Shown piece by piece: positions 35,896 through 48,200 of a stretch of DNA of 64,000 bases. The position numbers and the translations under genes were made by a program. The DNA is from Rostratula benghalensis (taxonomy: Eukaryota > Chordata > Aves > Charadriiformes > Rostratulidae). Every line of letters begins with the position of its first letter. Within the stretch, counting starts at the first letter, position 1. The stretch spans positions 62,001 to 126,000 of the forward strand of contig VXAI01000004.1 of NCBI GenBank assembly GCA_013399305.1, in the 5' to 3' direction. A model generated the notes under the pieces. It saw only the letters and a program-made list of their open reading frames with translations. It did not search any database and was not told the DNA's origin.

Positions 35896-37830
35896 CACAG
35901 AATCACAGGATCACAGAATGGTATGGGGTTGGAAGGGGCCTCTGGACATCATTTAGTCTAACACCCCTGCCAAAGCAGATCCTGGAGCAGGTTGCACAGG
36001 AACTTGTCCAGATGAGTTTTGACTGTCTCCAGTGATGGAGACTCCACCATCTCTCTGGGCAGCCTGTTCCAGTGTTCTGTCACCTTCAACATAAAGAAGT
36101 TGTTCCTCCTGTTTAGATGGAACTTCTTATGCTGAAGTTTGTGCCCATTACTTCTTGTCCTCTCACTGGGCACCATTGAAAAAGGACTGGCCCCTTCTTC
36201 TTGACACCCACTCCTTAAGTATTTATACCATCTATATTAAGTTGATTAGTTCCCCCCTCAGTCTTCTCTTTTCCAGACTAAAAAGACCCAAGCCTTTCCT
36301 CATAAGAGATATGTTTCAGGCCTCTAACCATTTTTGTGGTCCGCTACTGTACCCTCTCCAGCAGATCCCTGTCCTCGAACCGGGGAGTTCAGAACTAGGC
36401 ACAGTACTCCACTTGGGGCCTCACCAGGGCAGAGTAGAGGGGTAGGATAACCTCCCTAGACCTGCTGGTTACACTCTTCTTGATGTACCCCAGGATGCCA
36501 CTGGCCTTCTTGGTCACAAGGGCACACTGCTGGCTCATGGTCATCCTGTTGTCAACCAGGACTCCCAGGTCTTTTTCCTCAGAGCTGCTCTCCAACAGGT
36601 TAGTCCCCAGCCTGTGCTGGTGCAGGGGGGTACTCACATGTCCTCCCCAGGGGCAGGACCCTGCACTTGCCCTTGCTGAATTTCATCAGTTTCTCTCTGC
36701 CCAACTCTTCAGCTTATCCAAGTCTTGCTGTACGACAGGACAGCCTTCTGATATGTCAGCCACCCCTCCCAGTTTTGTATCATTGGCAAACTTGCTGAAG
36801 GCACATTCCATCCCTTCACCCAGTTCATTGATGAAAATATTGAAGAGGACTGGACCCAGTACTGACCTTTGGGGGACACCACTTGTTCCGTACCTCCAAC
36901 AAGATTCTGTCACTTATCATGATCCTCTGAGCTCTGTCTTTCAGTCAGTTTTCAATCCACCTCACTTTCCATCCATCTAACCCACACTTCCTAAACTTAC
37001 CTGTGAGCATGATGTGGGAGACTGTGTCAAAAGCCTTTCTGAAACCAAGGTAGATAACGTCCACCGCCTTACCCTCATCCATCCATTGAGTCATGCCATC
37101 GTAAAAGGCCATCAAGTTAGTCAGACAAGATTTCCCCTTGGTGAATATGTGTTGACTACTTCTGATAGCTTTATTTTCTTCCAGATGCTTTCACCCAAAT
37201 TAATCATTCCATCTTCTTTCCAGGGACAGAGGTGAGGTTGATTGGGCTGTAGTTTCCTGGGTCCTCCTTCTCATCCTTTTTGAAAACTGGAATGCCATTG
37301 GCTTTCCTCCAGTCCTTGGGCACCTCGCCTCTCACCTCTTCTCCAGGACTTTTCAAAGATGATGGAGAATGGCTCAACAATGACTTCCGCCAGCTCCCTC
37401 AGTACTCATGGGTGCATAACATCTGAATCCATGGACTTGAAGATATGCAGTATACCTGGCTGTTCCCTAACTTGGTCTTCTTCAACCAAGGGGAAGTCTT
37501 CTTGCTTCCAGACTTTCTCTGTTTCTACCAAAGCATGGAACTCCTGAGGGATGACCTGGGCAGTGAAGGCTGAAGCAAAGAAGGTTCTTTGCTTGGAATT
37601 GCAAATTCTGCAATTCCACCTTCTCTGCATCTTCTGTCGCCATAGCACCTGTCTCATTCAACAGCAGACACACATTTTCTCTCATTTTCCTTTTGCCTCC
37701 AGTATACTTGAAAAAAACCTTCTTGTTGATTTTGACATACCTCGCCAATTTTAATTCCAAGGAGGGCTTGGCTTTCCTCTTTTCATCCCTGCATACTGTC
37801 ATGGCATTCTTGTTATCTTCCCACGCGATT
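35896..37830 (-). mobile_element. CR1 LINE, 5'-truncated, reversed, with decayed ORF2
   Basis: Read on the minus strand, the element starts in the linker before the reverse transcriptase (around 37830, KRKAKPSLELKLARYV) and passes through the RT core. It then reaches the C-terminal region (EHWNRLPREMVESPSLETVK at about 36010-36080) and the 3' UTR, and ends in a CR1 tail of three 8-bp units at 35896-35920. The endonuclease part is missing. ORF2 is split over several frames by indels. RT motif A reads YLGFRKAFDTV, so the catalytic aspartate codon is now glycine. Motif C reads FANDTKL, with one of the two aspartates now asparagine. The copy is therefore dead. The 166-codon plus-strand ORF at 36480-36980 is antisense to it. 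Confidence 0.95.
36686..36913 (-). pseudogene. CR1 ORF2 fragment: reverse transcriptase, motif B-C region
   Basis: This minus-strand frame holds the RT stretch with [18 protein letters not shown] (motif B region) and FANDTKL (motif C). The family motif C has two aspartates after FA; here the first is asparagine. A frameshift separates it from the downstream frame at 36395-36637, which continues the element ([17 protein letters not shown]). Confidence 0.9.
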
Positions 37831-38442
37831 ACTAATTGCTATATTGGCAAGTTTGTTTCTGGTTATTTGTTTGTATTTATGACCAGAAAGTAGAAAAGCA
37901 TGAGAGTTATTTGGGACAACAGGCCTGTAAAGCACCAGGCAAGTCGCCAAGCTTTGTCCTCCATAACAAATAGAAATTATGTTGTAATTAATAAGTCAAT
38001 ATAGGCTGAGAAGGATACCCATTCCCCTCACGTATATACAAGCTCAAATGGTATTCATCATCCACAGCAAAGGAGTCAAGCCCTCAAGTGACTGCAATAC
38101 ACTAAGGGAAGAGCGATTCAGAAGCTGGAGTCAGCATTGCTGCTGGCTGCATATTCATGAGTGGACAGCTCTTGAGGGTACAAAATTGAATGAGGAATCA
38201 CCTCCTTTCCAGTGCCATGTCTCTCCCAGGCAGGAAGAAAAAATTAACAAAACTGATAAGAAGAAAGATAGAAGAAAAATTATGTGTTCTTGTGGACCTA
38301 TAATTACTGCTACCATTGATAGAGTAGCAATCAATAACTGTCTTGAGTGGGCACAAGCATTTCACCATTGCTGACAGGGCTGAATTTAGCATGAGCTGTA
38401 GTCATTACCACCTAATCACACCAAGCTGCAGAGGAAAATTTT

Positions 38443-38500
38443 AAAAAAAAAAAAAAAAAACGGACCCAAACACAAACAAACAAACAAAAACCCCCAACCA
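38443..38500. repeat. poly(A) run followed by C/A-rich repeat
   Basis: Eighteen A at 38443-38460 are followed by CGGACCC and then an AAAC/CCAA-rich stretch. It resembles a decayed A-rich tail or simple repeat. I see no identifiable retrocopy upstream. Confidence 0.75.
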
Positions 38501-38820
38501 ACCGATTGCAGCTTCTTGTGCAGACATTCCTTGGTACTATAGTACCTGGTCTCTCAGTTTCTCTCTTCCTCTTTGTACCAGCCTATATGGCACCTTGTTC
38601 TGCAGAAATTTGAGATACTGACCAGAAGGTCAGGCATCTTTCAGGACAACTTGGAACTTACAAATTACTACAATAGGTAAATAGAAATATAACATTGGTA
38701 TTCAAACCTGAAGGTGAACATCTGGGGACTCAGTGCAAGGTTGGGGAACAAAGGAAAGTGCATGTACTTCACTACCCCTCTGGTGTCTCCTGGGTTTTCC
38801 TACAGTTGTAGTAGTTGTAG

Positions 38821-38839
38821 TATCTGAGTGACTCAGATA
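38821..38839. promoter_or_regulatory. 19-bp perfect palindrome with AP-1 core
   Basis: TATCTGAGTGACTCAGATA has 9-bp arms that are exact reverse complements around one central G. TGACTCA (38829-38835) is the AP-1/TRE consensus. Just upstream is a short GTAGTT tandem (38805-38820). Dimeric bZIP binding is a plausible role, though the site alone proves nothing. Confidence 0.45.
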
Positions 38840-41800
38840 ACTCCAGTGGGCTGATGGAAGTATTCAGATTTCCACTTTGAATGTCTCCTCAATATTCTGG
38901 GGTACTTGTAGAGAGCGATCATGCTACAAAGACCTCATTTTCTTCTGAACAAGATTCAGAAATAACCTGCTGAAGTCTGAAGATCTCTGGTTATACCACA
39001 GCCCTGTACAGCTGAAGTGCCTCATCTTCCCACTGGGGAGTTCCTGCAGTTTCCTGAACTCACTAGGAAACAATCCTGCAGTATTAGATGTACACTTACA
39101 GTATATGCTACACAAAACATTAAGAGTTAGAAAATTGTTTTTATTTCTGTGTTTTGTAGTTTCCTGCAGGGGATGCAAGTAGTTTGATCTTGAATGAGTG
39201 GAATGACACAGGGTCACAAATATATCTCCCCACCCATCTTTAATGACTTGTTAATTCCAGGCCTTATTCATTCTGCAGTCACAGCCTAAACTGAGAAGTA
39301 TCACAGAATATAACACCACTATCCACTGGTGTCCAAATGAATTCACATTCATACAATGCTATCTTTCCAAGAACTTCCAGAACAACACCACACTTGTAGT
39401 GCACCTTTAGTTAGAGTAAACTCCCCTGAAACATATGCAACAAAGATATGCAAATAGAGCAGGCAATGGACACTACTGTCCAAAACCAAATAAATTAACA
39501 TAGTCTTTGGCAAATCCTCTTATTCAGGCAAATCCTATTTTTCAGAGAGAGAAATTGTCTCCTGGGATTTTTTTTAGCAGAGAACTATCTCTGAAAATGA
39601 AATGCCTCTGCAGGCATAAGCTCAGGACTTCCTCTTAGTAATTGTAGCTAAATTTATTAGAGTCTTTTCTCTTCTGCCACATGTGCCAGTATACCTCCTG
39701 GCTGTTTGTGACAGCACCTGGGGGTTGGAGAGACACGCACTCTCAAGCACATAAATTGCTTTTTCTTTCAACTCAACTGGGTTGAAAATTGTCCAGTTTT
39801 GAAAAGAGGAATAAAAAGGAAAAAAGAGAGGCTTAGCAGACTCAGGAGGGAGAACAGACTGCAAAGAAAATCTCTTTTCTAATAATAAAGCCCTGAGGAA
39901 AAAAACATCAGTTGTTGCAATTGCTGCACAGTCTTTCTTTCTTGAGGCAAAGCCAAGGGGTTCTGGTTTCTCTAGGTTTTCATAAGAATGTAAATTTGGG
40001 GAGGCTTCAGGGATAGATGCAACCCAAGGTAAAGCAGAGGGCACACAAAACCAGTGGACTACAAGGCTATTGTTTGTTGCAGGACTAAGTGATGAACTGT
40101 GTCCAAGCTCCCATTTTAATGCGATCTCCTATGTAGAAATATGAGCACATACACCCTGGAAAAGTACTGACAGTAAGTGCCAGATTCCCAGAAAGCACTG
40201 GATTTGCTGTGCCTGCACCAGCCCAGTTAAGCATGTGTCTGCATTACCAATTATCCTGCTCATAGCAAGTGTTTGCCAGGACCTCTGCCATTAGCAGACA
40301 TTCAAACAGGTACAAAAGACCTAAAACATTCCCAAATAGCCAACTTCCCCTTACGCCTTTCAGGTGACAATCCAAGCAAAAACAGAGAATAAGGGTTGCC
40401 AGCAGTGCTAGCAAGGAGGCTAAATTAAGCTGAATTGCCATTTTCCTTCCCAGATCCTGAAAATATCCACATCCAAAGCCTCTAACACTTGGCAGAAATC
40501 TTTCAACCATGGCTTTTATGATAACGTTTCCCAAAGACTTTTGCCAATAGGTCAGTTCAATCTCATAAACACACACATAGAAAAGATATGTGCATGAATG
40601 CACATATATAAAAGAAGTCAGGGCACATTGTAGAAGCTGTTGCTGGGGGTTTTTTTCCCTATTTCTTGTCCTATTTTATTCATATCTAGTCTGTTTCTGA
40701 AAATGTCTCACTTTGACAAAGACATACCATAATACCAGGAGAATATCACAGCCTTGCACTTTCTGCAGACTTTATTATGACCTTGTATGCCCGAAAGCTT
40801 AAGCACCATATCTAAAAGGTAAGTTTTGTCATGTGAAGAATTGGACAAGAAATCAACTTGTACACCTCGAACCTGCCTGAAGATGTTTATCCCAGATTCT
40901 TGAGCTCATTTTGGACTTAGAGAAACTTTAGCACTGGTCCATGTGACATCTGCTTGTGTCAAGGCCAGGTAAAAGATTAAAAAAACCCATTGTACAGATC
41001 TCTCTCCCTTTCCAAAGAATTTCAGCAGGCAAAACAGAAAGTTGGAAAAATACAAAGCTGCTTAGTTCCCAAAAAGCCTCTTCTGGAGTTTTTTTTAAGA
41101 GAGATCTGAACCAACAACTGAAATTGAAAAAATCCAACATCTCCCACATATCCAACCTATGAAACTTCGTTTAGAAGAAAATAGAACAAATTGTAACAGT
41201 TCTGCCAGCTTGGTTGGTGCTATAGAAATGAAGGTTGAAACCAATTACCTTTCTTGCTTGTAAAATGTTACACTAAGCCTTCCTCAACTCAATTGATGAA
41301 TATAGATGACAAGTACTAAGAGCATAAGACATAGGCCAGATAATAAGTGATCTAATCTGACATGCAGCTAGGCCAGACATCAGACCCACACTCTTTACCC
41401 TTTAAATTTGTAAAAATAAGACTATAAAAAGTTATATATATTTAACTTTATAGAAAATATAAGAAGATTTAAAATTATAGTATTTATAGAAAAAAATTAT
41501 TCTTGATGATAAAAAAAAGAAATACTACTAGAAAAAGACGTGGTAGGGAAATGGTGATTTGTGCATAGAAGGTCATTGTAGGTGGAATAGGTGCTATAAC
41601 AGAAGGTGTAGGAGGAACATATATGGACAGAATCCTGTAAAATATACCAAATTGGCTGCACGTTCAAAATATTTTGGTGAATCAGACCTTTCTGATTAGG
41701 AATTGGGCATTAGGAGGACAATGAGGGACAAATACATCACTAATTTTTCTTTGCATTGCTTTGAATTCCTTCTTTGCAGTACTTGCTTTTCTTTTACAAA

Positions 41801-43677
41801 GCTTTTGGACTTGATCATTTCTTCTTATGGGTTAATTATTTCTCCCTTGAACAATATGTTTCCAAACTTTGTTGATTAGATCTTTTCCTGTTTTACATAG
41901 TGCGTACTGAAGATGAGAAATGACAGAAGAGATGCTGCCTTCAGGAGAAAAACAGGAAGAACAGAAAAAGGAAAGATAGTGCAATAAGAAGAGAGCTAGA
42001 TATTGTCATTGTCAGCAGTGAAAAAGAATGACATCTACAAAATCTATTTATATATGTTGTAAAAGGGTCTACATCTTCTGCGGTATTTTCAAATAAACAG
42101 TACCCAATTTTTTGCAAGAAACTAATACTTAAAAAGCTACTTCCTCTTGTGTTGCAAAAAATCCCCAGAAGGGGGGATACATTTTATGAAACAAATGACA
42201 GAACCTTTCAATTTTTAAGTTAAAGTGAACAGTTCCCAGAATCTTCCAGTAGTGAGATCAGTGTAGCATTAGTTATTTCAGTACAGTCAAAATCTGACAG
42301 CAGGATAAAAATGCACTAGAATAGAAACTAATGCAAGTAAATCCAGGCAAAATTTTATGAACAGAACATAAATATTTTTTTCTCTTTATATTCTTGACCA
42401 CTGCACTTAAACCTCAAATTAGTAACAATCTGATTTACTAGGTTAAATTTTCCTGTTTAATTTGGCCACCTGGGAAATACCATTTTATTTCTGTTTATTT
42501 CCTGATTTAGGAACTAAGCTCAAAAAGAGAGGGAGAAAGAATTTTAACTTTGATGTTACTTTTCACAGTCTCATTCTTTTTGTCTCATATGTCATCCTTT
42601 CTTCTTTTCATGTCCTCTGAATATTTTCTGAAGTCCAGAGATCTCTTGCTTTTAGTTAATATTTTTATTCCCACACATTATAAACCTGTACCTTGAACAG
42701 AATGAAACTTTTTGACAAAAATTTCTTTCACAAGTCATAAATAAGTTTACGGTTTTATGCCAAATTATACTATGCCCACAACACCTTCTTCATTTTCTTT
42801 CAGGAAAAATCATTTGTGGCTCCTTTAATATGCCTCAGATAACCATTATACTGGCACAAAGTTGATATTAAGTGTAGTGGCATAAACTCCACTGAAGAAA
42901 TTTCACTTGAATATGAGGGCAAATGTTCGGTATCTGGGGCCTATTTAGCTGTGAGTTCCAGTTAAGTGCTGGAATTTTAGTTGCTTGATTGTATTCAAGA
43001 CTGCAGTGAAGAGCTTGAAGGAGTAGTAATTATGTTTTAAAGAGCAATGATACTCCAGTAAGAGTGGGGAACATGTTCTAATGTGTTCTAAAACACAGGG
43101 CAAAAAACCACAGTGCCTTAGATCCTTCACTAGCAAAAAAAAAAAAAAAAACAACCTCAGTTGCATTGATTTCTGTAATTTCTTTTGTTTAGTTATAGCC
43201 ATTTACATCATCTTGAGAAGATGTCAGTATGATTAACACCTCTTAATTTCTTAGAGGCTGATTGATTTTTATACATTTTGTAAGTACTGAGCACTGCAGA
43301 AGCCAGATCTCATTTAATTGTCTGACCTTAGATCTGCTTTCAGGGCTTATTGTATTAAAGATCAACAGATATGTTAGCAGTCATATATAAGTATATAATA
43401 AAAAAATACCGCTCATTATAGGTAGACTGGTGGTTTTGTGTTCATCATTATACATAGGTTTTTGAAAGAAACACCATAGAAGTAGGAAATTTTTTAGAGC
43501 ATGCGAACTATAGATTGATGGAGCTGCATGAAGTACATGGGAAAAAAAGAATGCCTGTAATGTTGTAAATAGGAAAATAAATGCTCACTGAACAGTCTGA
43601 CTATTAAGATTTATAAAGACAGTTAAGAATCGTCCCATCTAAAAAAGTAGCTTAATCAGATGTGTGACTCTATATGA

Positions 43678-43703
43678 TTTTCAGTACCTTTTTTCAGTAC
43701 CTT
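43678..43703. repeat. 13-bp perfect tandem duplication
   Basis: TTTTCAGTACCTT occurs twice with no gap. It is consistent with replication slippage. Confidence 0.85.
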
Positions 43704-44439
43704 TTAATTATCTCTATAACACTAATTCCATAATCCACATATTAAAATATTAAGAAAATTCTGCATGAGAAATTCTTTTATAACATTATGATATTATGAT
43801 TAATTTTTCTTCTTACATCTAGGATCATTACAATCCTATATTTCTTTTATCCTATTACAAGATTCTGAAAACATTTCTTATAGATGGGTATTCTGTCTAT
43901 GTGAGAGATGTCACAAACACAGAATGTCATTTGATAATTCCTTGATCTATATAATGATCATTATGGCAGCTTTCAACTGCACTCAATTAGTAAGTGAATA
44001 TTTTAAAAGAGAAAAATAAAACTCATAGGAGACATTAGCACTCAGAGATTTGTAACAGCTTATTAAAATGTCTTCTCTGTCCCACTAGTCTTCATTACCA
44101 ATGACCATGCCCTAAAAATCTTGATGAGAAAGAAAATGTGCAAAGTGCATCCCCGATGAGGCTTAAATATGCTGAGCCCAAACCACTGGAATTAATTTCA
44201 GAAGCTTAAATGACAGACAATTCAACGCTGTGAGGAGTGAAAGACGGGAATAACCTGATCCATAGTCTGCATTTTAAGGTAAAAGAAAAAGGTTCTGTGG
44301 TAAGACAAACCGATTTTTTTGCCAGGCAGTGCCCCGAGCCTTCCACACCAGATCTTTCTGTTTCTCAGCCAATGCAACAAGTCAGACTCTCTAGTACATT
44401 AATTTCTGACTGGTGACTAACAAATGAGCTATGTACACA

Positions 44440-44680
44440 AACCAGCCCAAATGGGCACTGCTGTTATTACAGTATTAACTGTTTCTCCAATCCAATTTAT
44501 TTATTCTGAATGAGAATTTATTGATCCTCCAGAGCTGATTAACATGTGAACAAATCAAATGAGGAGTTAATTAACCCAAACACTCTTAAGATTTCCAGAT
44601 TGCAGTCTCTGGTCTAGCTAGAATTAATTTTCTGAGCAGAGTGTTGTTAATGACAGATTATCTATAAATAAGAACAGAAG
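44440..44680. promoter_or_regulatory. candidate conserved non-coding enhancer
   Basis: Dense in homeodomain-type cores (CTGATTAACA, CTAGAATTAATTTTC, GTTAATGACAG) and containing the palindrome GTTAATTAAC at 44566-44575, which resembles an HNF1-type half-site pair. The composition and motif spacing are like vertebrate developmental enhancers. This is inference only. Confidence 0.25.
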
Positions 44681-45127
44681 TTTAAATAGAAGAGAGGTTT
44701 CCTAAATCAACAGATTTGCAAAAAATTGGAAGTCCAAATGTCACATCCACAAATACTGATTATGATTGGTACCTTGCAGTTCTGGCATTCACCCAGTATC
44801 TTGTGTTACTTAAAAAAACCCAGGCACCTTAATTAACCTGTTTCTGGTTTCCCTAGTACAAAGTGAGCCCTGGGGAAATATGAAATGGGAGCATAGTGCA
44901 CACAAGCGTAAACATGTACTAGTGGCTATTTTAGAGATTGCAGAATCTGGCAAAAGACTGTTCACAGAAATACTGGTTTAAAAATAGGACCTGTGACCCT
45001 GACAGGAATCAGAGGAGACCCAGTCAAGCTCTCTTAGCCCCATCATGCATAGGGAAGGAAAGTAATGTTTTCAGCTCCAAATAGAACAGAGTTTACCAGA
45101 AAATGGGCTCTCCTTTTGACATACAGA

Positions 45128-45240
45128 CCTACATTCAGTTCCCATCTCTGCCATTTCCCTGTCTCTCAATCTGGACAAGTCCCAGTGAGCAGTGGAGGCA
45201 TTTAACCTAATGTCACTCTGCATCTCAGGACTTCTTTCCA
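45128..45240 (-). mobile_element. ancient MIR-like SINE remnant, reversed
   Basis: On the plus strand the order is TTCAGTTCCCATCTCTGCCA, then a TCTGGACAAGTC segment, then ATTTAACCTAATGTCACTCT and GCATCTCAGGACTTC. This matches the reversed MIR landmarks (tttgaatcccagctctgcca, tgggcaagtc, cttaacctctctgtgcctcagttt) with a small insertion around 45185-45200. Heavily diverged. Confidence 0.5.
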
Positions 45241-48200
45241 TAACAATACTATTTTTGTTACCTTGGATTTTTAGCTTACGAAAAGGTTTCTCTACATTCT
45301 ATGAAAGATAGAAGAATGTTCTGAAATAGGTAGTCAAGGACAAGTTGCAGTGATCTTATCAGGCTTTCCAAACAACACAGTGCTGTTTATCAAAGAGCAC
45401 TGTGAGCACAATCATTGCTTTAATCAAGCAAAATTTGAATATTTCTCAGTTACCCATAAAAGAAAGAAACCTGTTGTCTTTGTTTTAACGTTGAAAAATA
45501 ATTCAATTAATTCACAAATGTAAAATGTCCATTTCATATCAAACATTTGAAACCTTATTTAGCTTCAAAGTTGGAACATTTAATTCAGGTTTCTTCCCTT
45601 CTGCCTACCCCCAAAAACTTGGTGGAGTGAACCCCACCTCACTAAATCCATGTGTGTGTTTCTTTATTAGGAAAGTGCCACCTTCTCTCAGTGCCACTGG
45701 CAATTTCTTTGGAAATCTGGTTTTAAATGTCACATAAGGAGTTGTTGAATACTGAGCTACATGGTGTGGGCTGAGCAGCTGGGAATCTTTCCCCATGCAT
45801 ACAGAGGTGTCTGTGTATCATATGCCTGTTTTCATCCAAACCTCCTGGTTCCCTGCTTCTCCCTCTCTTGAGCCTTATTAGCAGAGCTTTCAGATCAGCT
45901 TCAACATCACCTGCCAGCCAAGTTTCTGTACATGAGGTTTTTTCCTCATCCAGCCTGTCAAAAAAAAGGAGGCAACACTGAGAACTTCTGGGATGATTTG
46001 AATATTCAAATCCATCATGTTTGGAGGAGCTTAAAAGTAGGAAAAAAGTAGTTGACTGTCTGCTTTACATTTATCATTAAAAACAGTGGGGCGGACTCTA
46101 GGAGAATTAGCAGAATTCCTTTTTGATAGTACTTATTCAAAAGACCATTTAGCATTTAGGTAGAACAGCAGAGGAAAACCTTTATAATTGTGTTAACTCT
46201 TCTATGATAAATAAATGGCTTCATTTTTCACACCTATCTTTATAATACCTTTAGTAAGCACACAAATGAAAGTTGGATGTGATGCAAGCGCTGCATTTTA
46301 GAGATTTTGTCCAAAAATTATTTTTGATACAAACTAAAATGCTTATGTTGCACCGCTGAAACTATTCTGAGTTATGCTGCTAAATAAAAATGAATGTGAA
46401 TTACAAAACATACAACCAGCCTCAGTCTTACATCATGGCTGTTATCTTGCTTCGGGATGGAAAGTTATCAAATTCGAGCCTTTGTCTACTTTGCTGGTAA
46501 AAGAATCTTTCCCAACTATACTAGTGGGTGTCACTGGGATGGTAGTACCTGATCAGGCCTCTTTCAAACTGCTAGCTATTTCCTAGTAGGACTTTAATCA
46601 TTTTGCCATGAAACCTCTGCTTTTTAAAGATATTGACGGGTCAGAGATACAGCAGCTCTAAACTGGTATTGCTTCACTGAAAAAGCAGCCAGATAAGAAG
46701 CTTGTCCAATGCTGTCACAGGCTGTTTTTCAAGGAGTCCATCTACTCCCCCAGTGTGGTATTGAATATCTTTAAACATTTAAATAATTTCTGTTTTAAAT
46801 AAGTGGTGATCCAGGAAGGAATTCTTCCATATATATGAGGAAGAGTTATTGATTTACTGTAGCTCTCTTGCAGGACATTAGTAGCTGCCATCAAAACATG
46901 ATGCACTCTGAAAAATGCCAGCACATAACTAATCTCTGATTACAATTGGTTTGAGAATTGCTGACAACTGACATATACCACTCACAATAAAACAGTCATG
47001 TATTAAGTGCCCCAGGACTATGCCCCAAAAAAACAGAGATAGAGGAGAAGACTAGGAGATTGCTGTTGCCTCTTGCAGCAAACTTGATTTGTGCTGGCAC
47101 TTTTGCCATTTTAGAGTAAAAAAAAAAAACTAGCTTGATGGCAGTGATACCACCACAGACTAGGGGCTTTTGCTGGCAGCAGCCATCTGTAAGCCATATG
47201 AAGTCCCCAGGTAAATTTTCAAGCCATAGGCCTTTGCGATTAAAACCTGTGGTCAGGAATGCAGACTTACCTCTCCCATGACAAAATTATGTCGTGTCCC
47301 AGAAGGCACCCATAACAGTCACTGCAAAGCCTTATGTGCATGAGGTCTGGCTTTTAACAGGGGATTTTGCAAATTGCTCTTGCCTTGAAGAGGTGCCATC
47401 TGTGCTTCTGTGCATTAATCCCATTGCTTCACTATCCAGATGATGAAAAAACAAGATAAAATTCAAGTTATGGAACAAAGACACTAGGTAATCAAAGAAG
47501 ATGAATCATCCTTTGACCTGTTGCATTTTTTAATTAACCTGTATTGCTAAAAGATGATTGGATTATCTCTCTGACAGTATATTATGGCAGAAAATTTAAA
47601 AAAAAATTACTTTTCTCCAGAAAACACATCATGCATACTTTGGAGTAACTTAGGTCATTGCAGAAAATTTCAGGTAAAAAAGTGTTACTTTTGAAAATAA
47701 ATCTTTTGGGATTCCTGGCTAGAACAGCCAAACTGACTTCCATAAAATTGTCAATGTGGAAATTTGATTTAACTGATGATATTACTTAAGCAATCTAAAC
47801 TCAGTCTTTTTATCCTGCTAACTCTAGGCTTATGACCAAATAAAAATATGTGAAAGTGTGCAGAGAAAGCCATTGCTGCTGCTAATCAAGACCAAGAACT
47901 CAGTCGGGAAGAGGTTAAAAGGGTGATGATCCCCAGTGTCAGGGCCATATAAATTGTAAGAGTTACTGGAGACAAACTTGATCCTGCTATTTTTTCGTAG
48001 CAACTCTAATCCAAGTTACCACTAGACAATCCCAGATTCTGACAGGGGCATTATAAGCTATGGCACAGCTATATACATGGTATAGGTATGAGTTCTGTGC
48101 TGTTGTATGTATATGCAAAGAGTTAAATCACACAGCTCTTTGGTGCTTTTGAGTCTGATAAGTTATGAGTATATAGATTTTTTTATTATTATTTTTTGCT

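Larger units (their letters stand above)
37831..45127. other. unique sequence, no gene seen
   Basis: No exon or mobile element recognised. A 140-codon minus-strand ORF (39622-40044) is the longest here that does not overlap a repeat. Its composition is unremarkable and it lacks a signal peptide, domain motif or convincing splice context. A 119-codon minus-strand ORF (40244-40603) has hydrophobic leucine-rich stretches that could mimic membrane segments. AT-rich low-complexity DNA lies at about 41400-41520. Confidence 0.5.

Noticed and set aside
36480..36980. 166-codon plus-strand ORF, the longest in the window
   Set aside because: It is antisense to the reverse transcriptase and C-terminal region of the reversed CR1 at 35896-37830, so it is a repeat-derived shadow frame.
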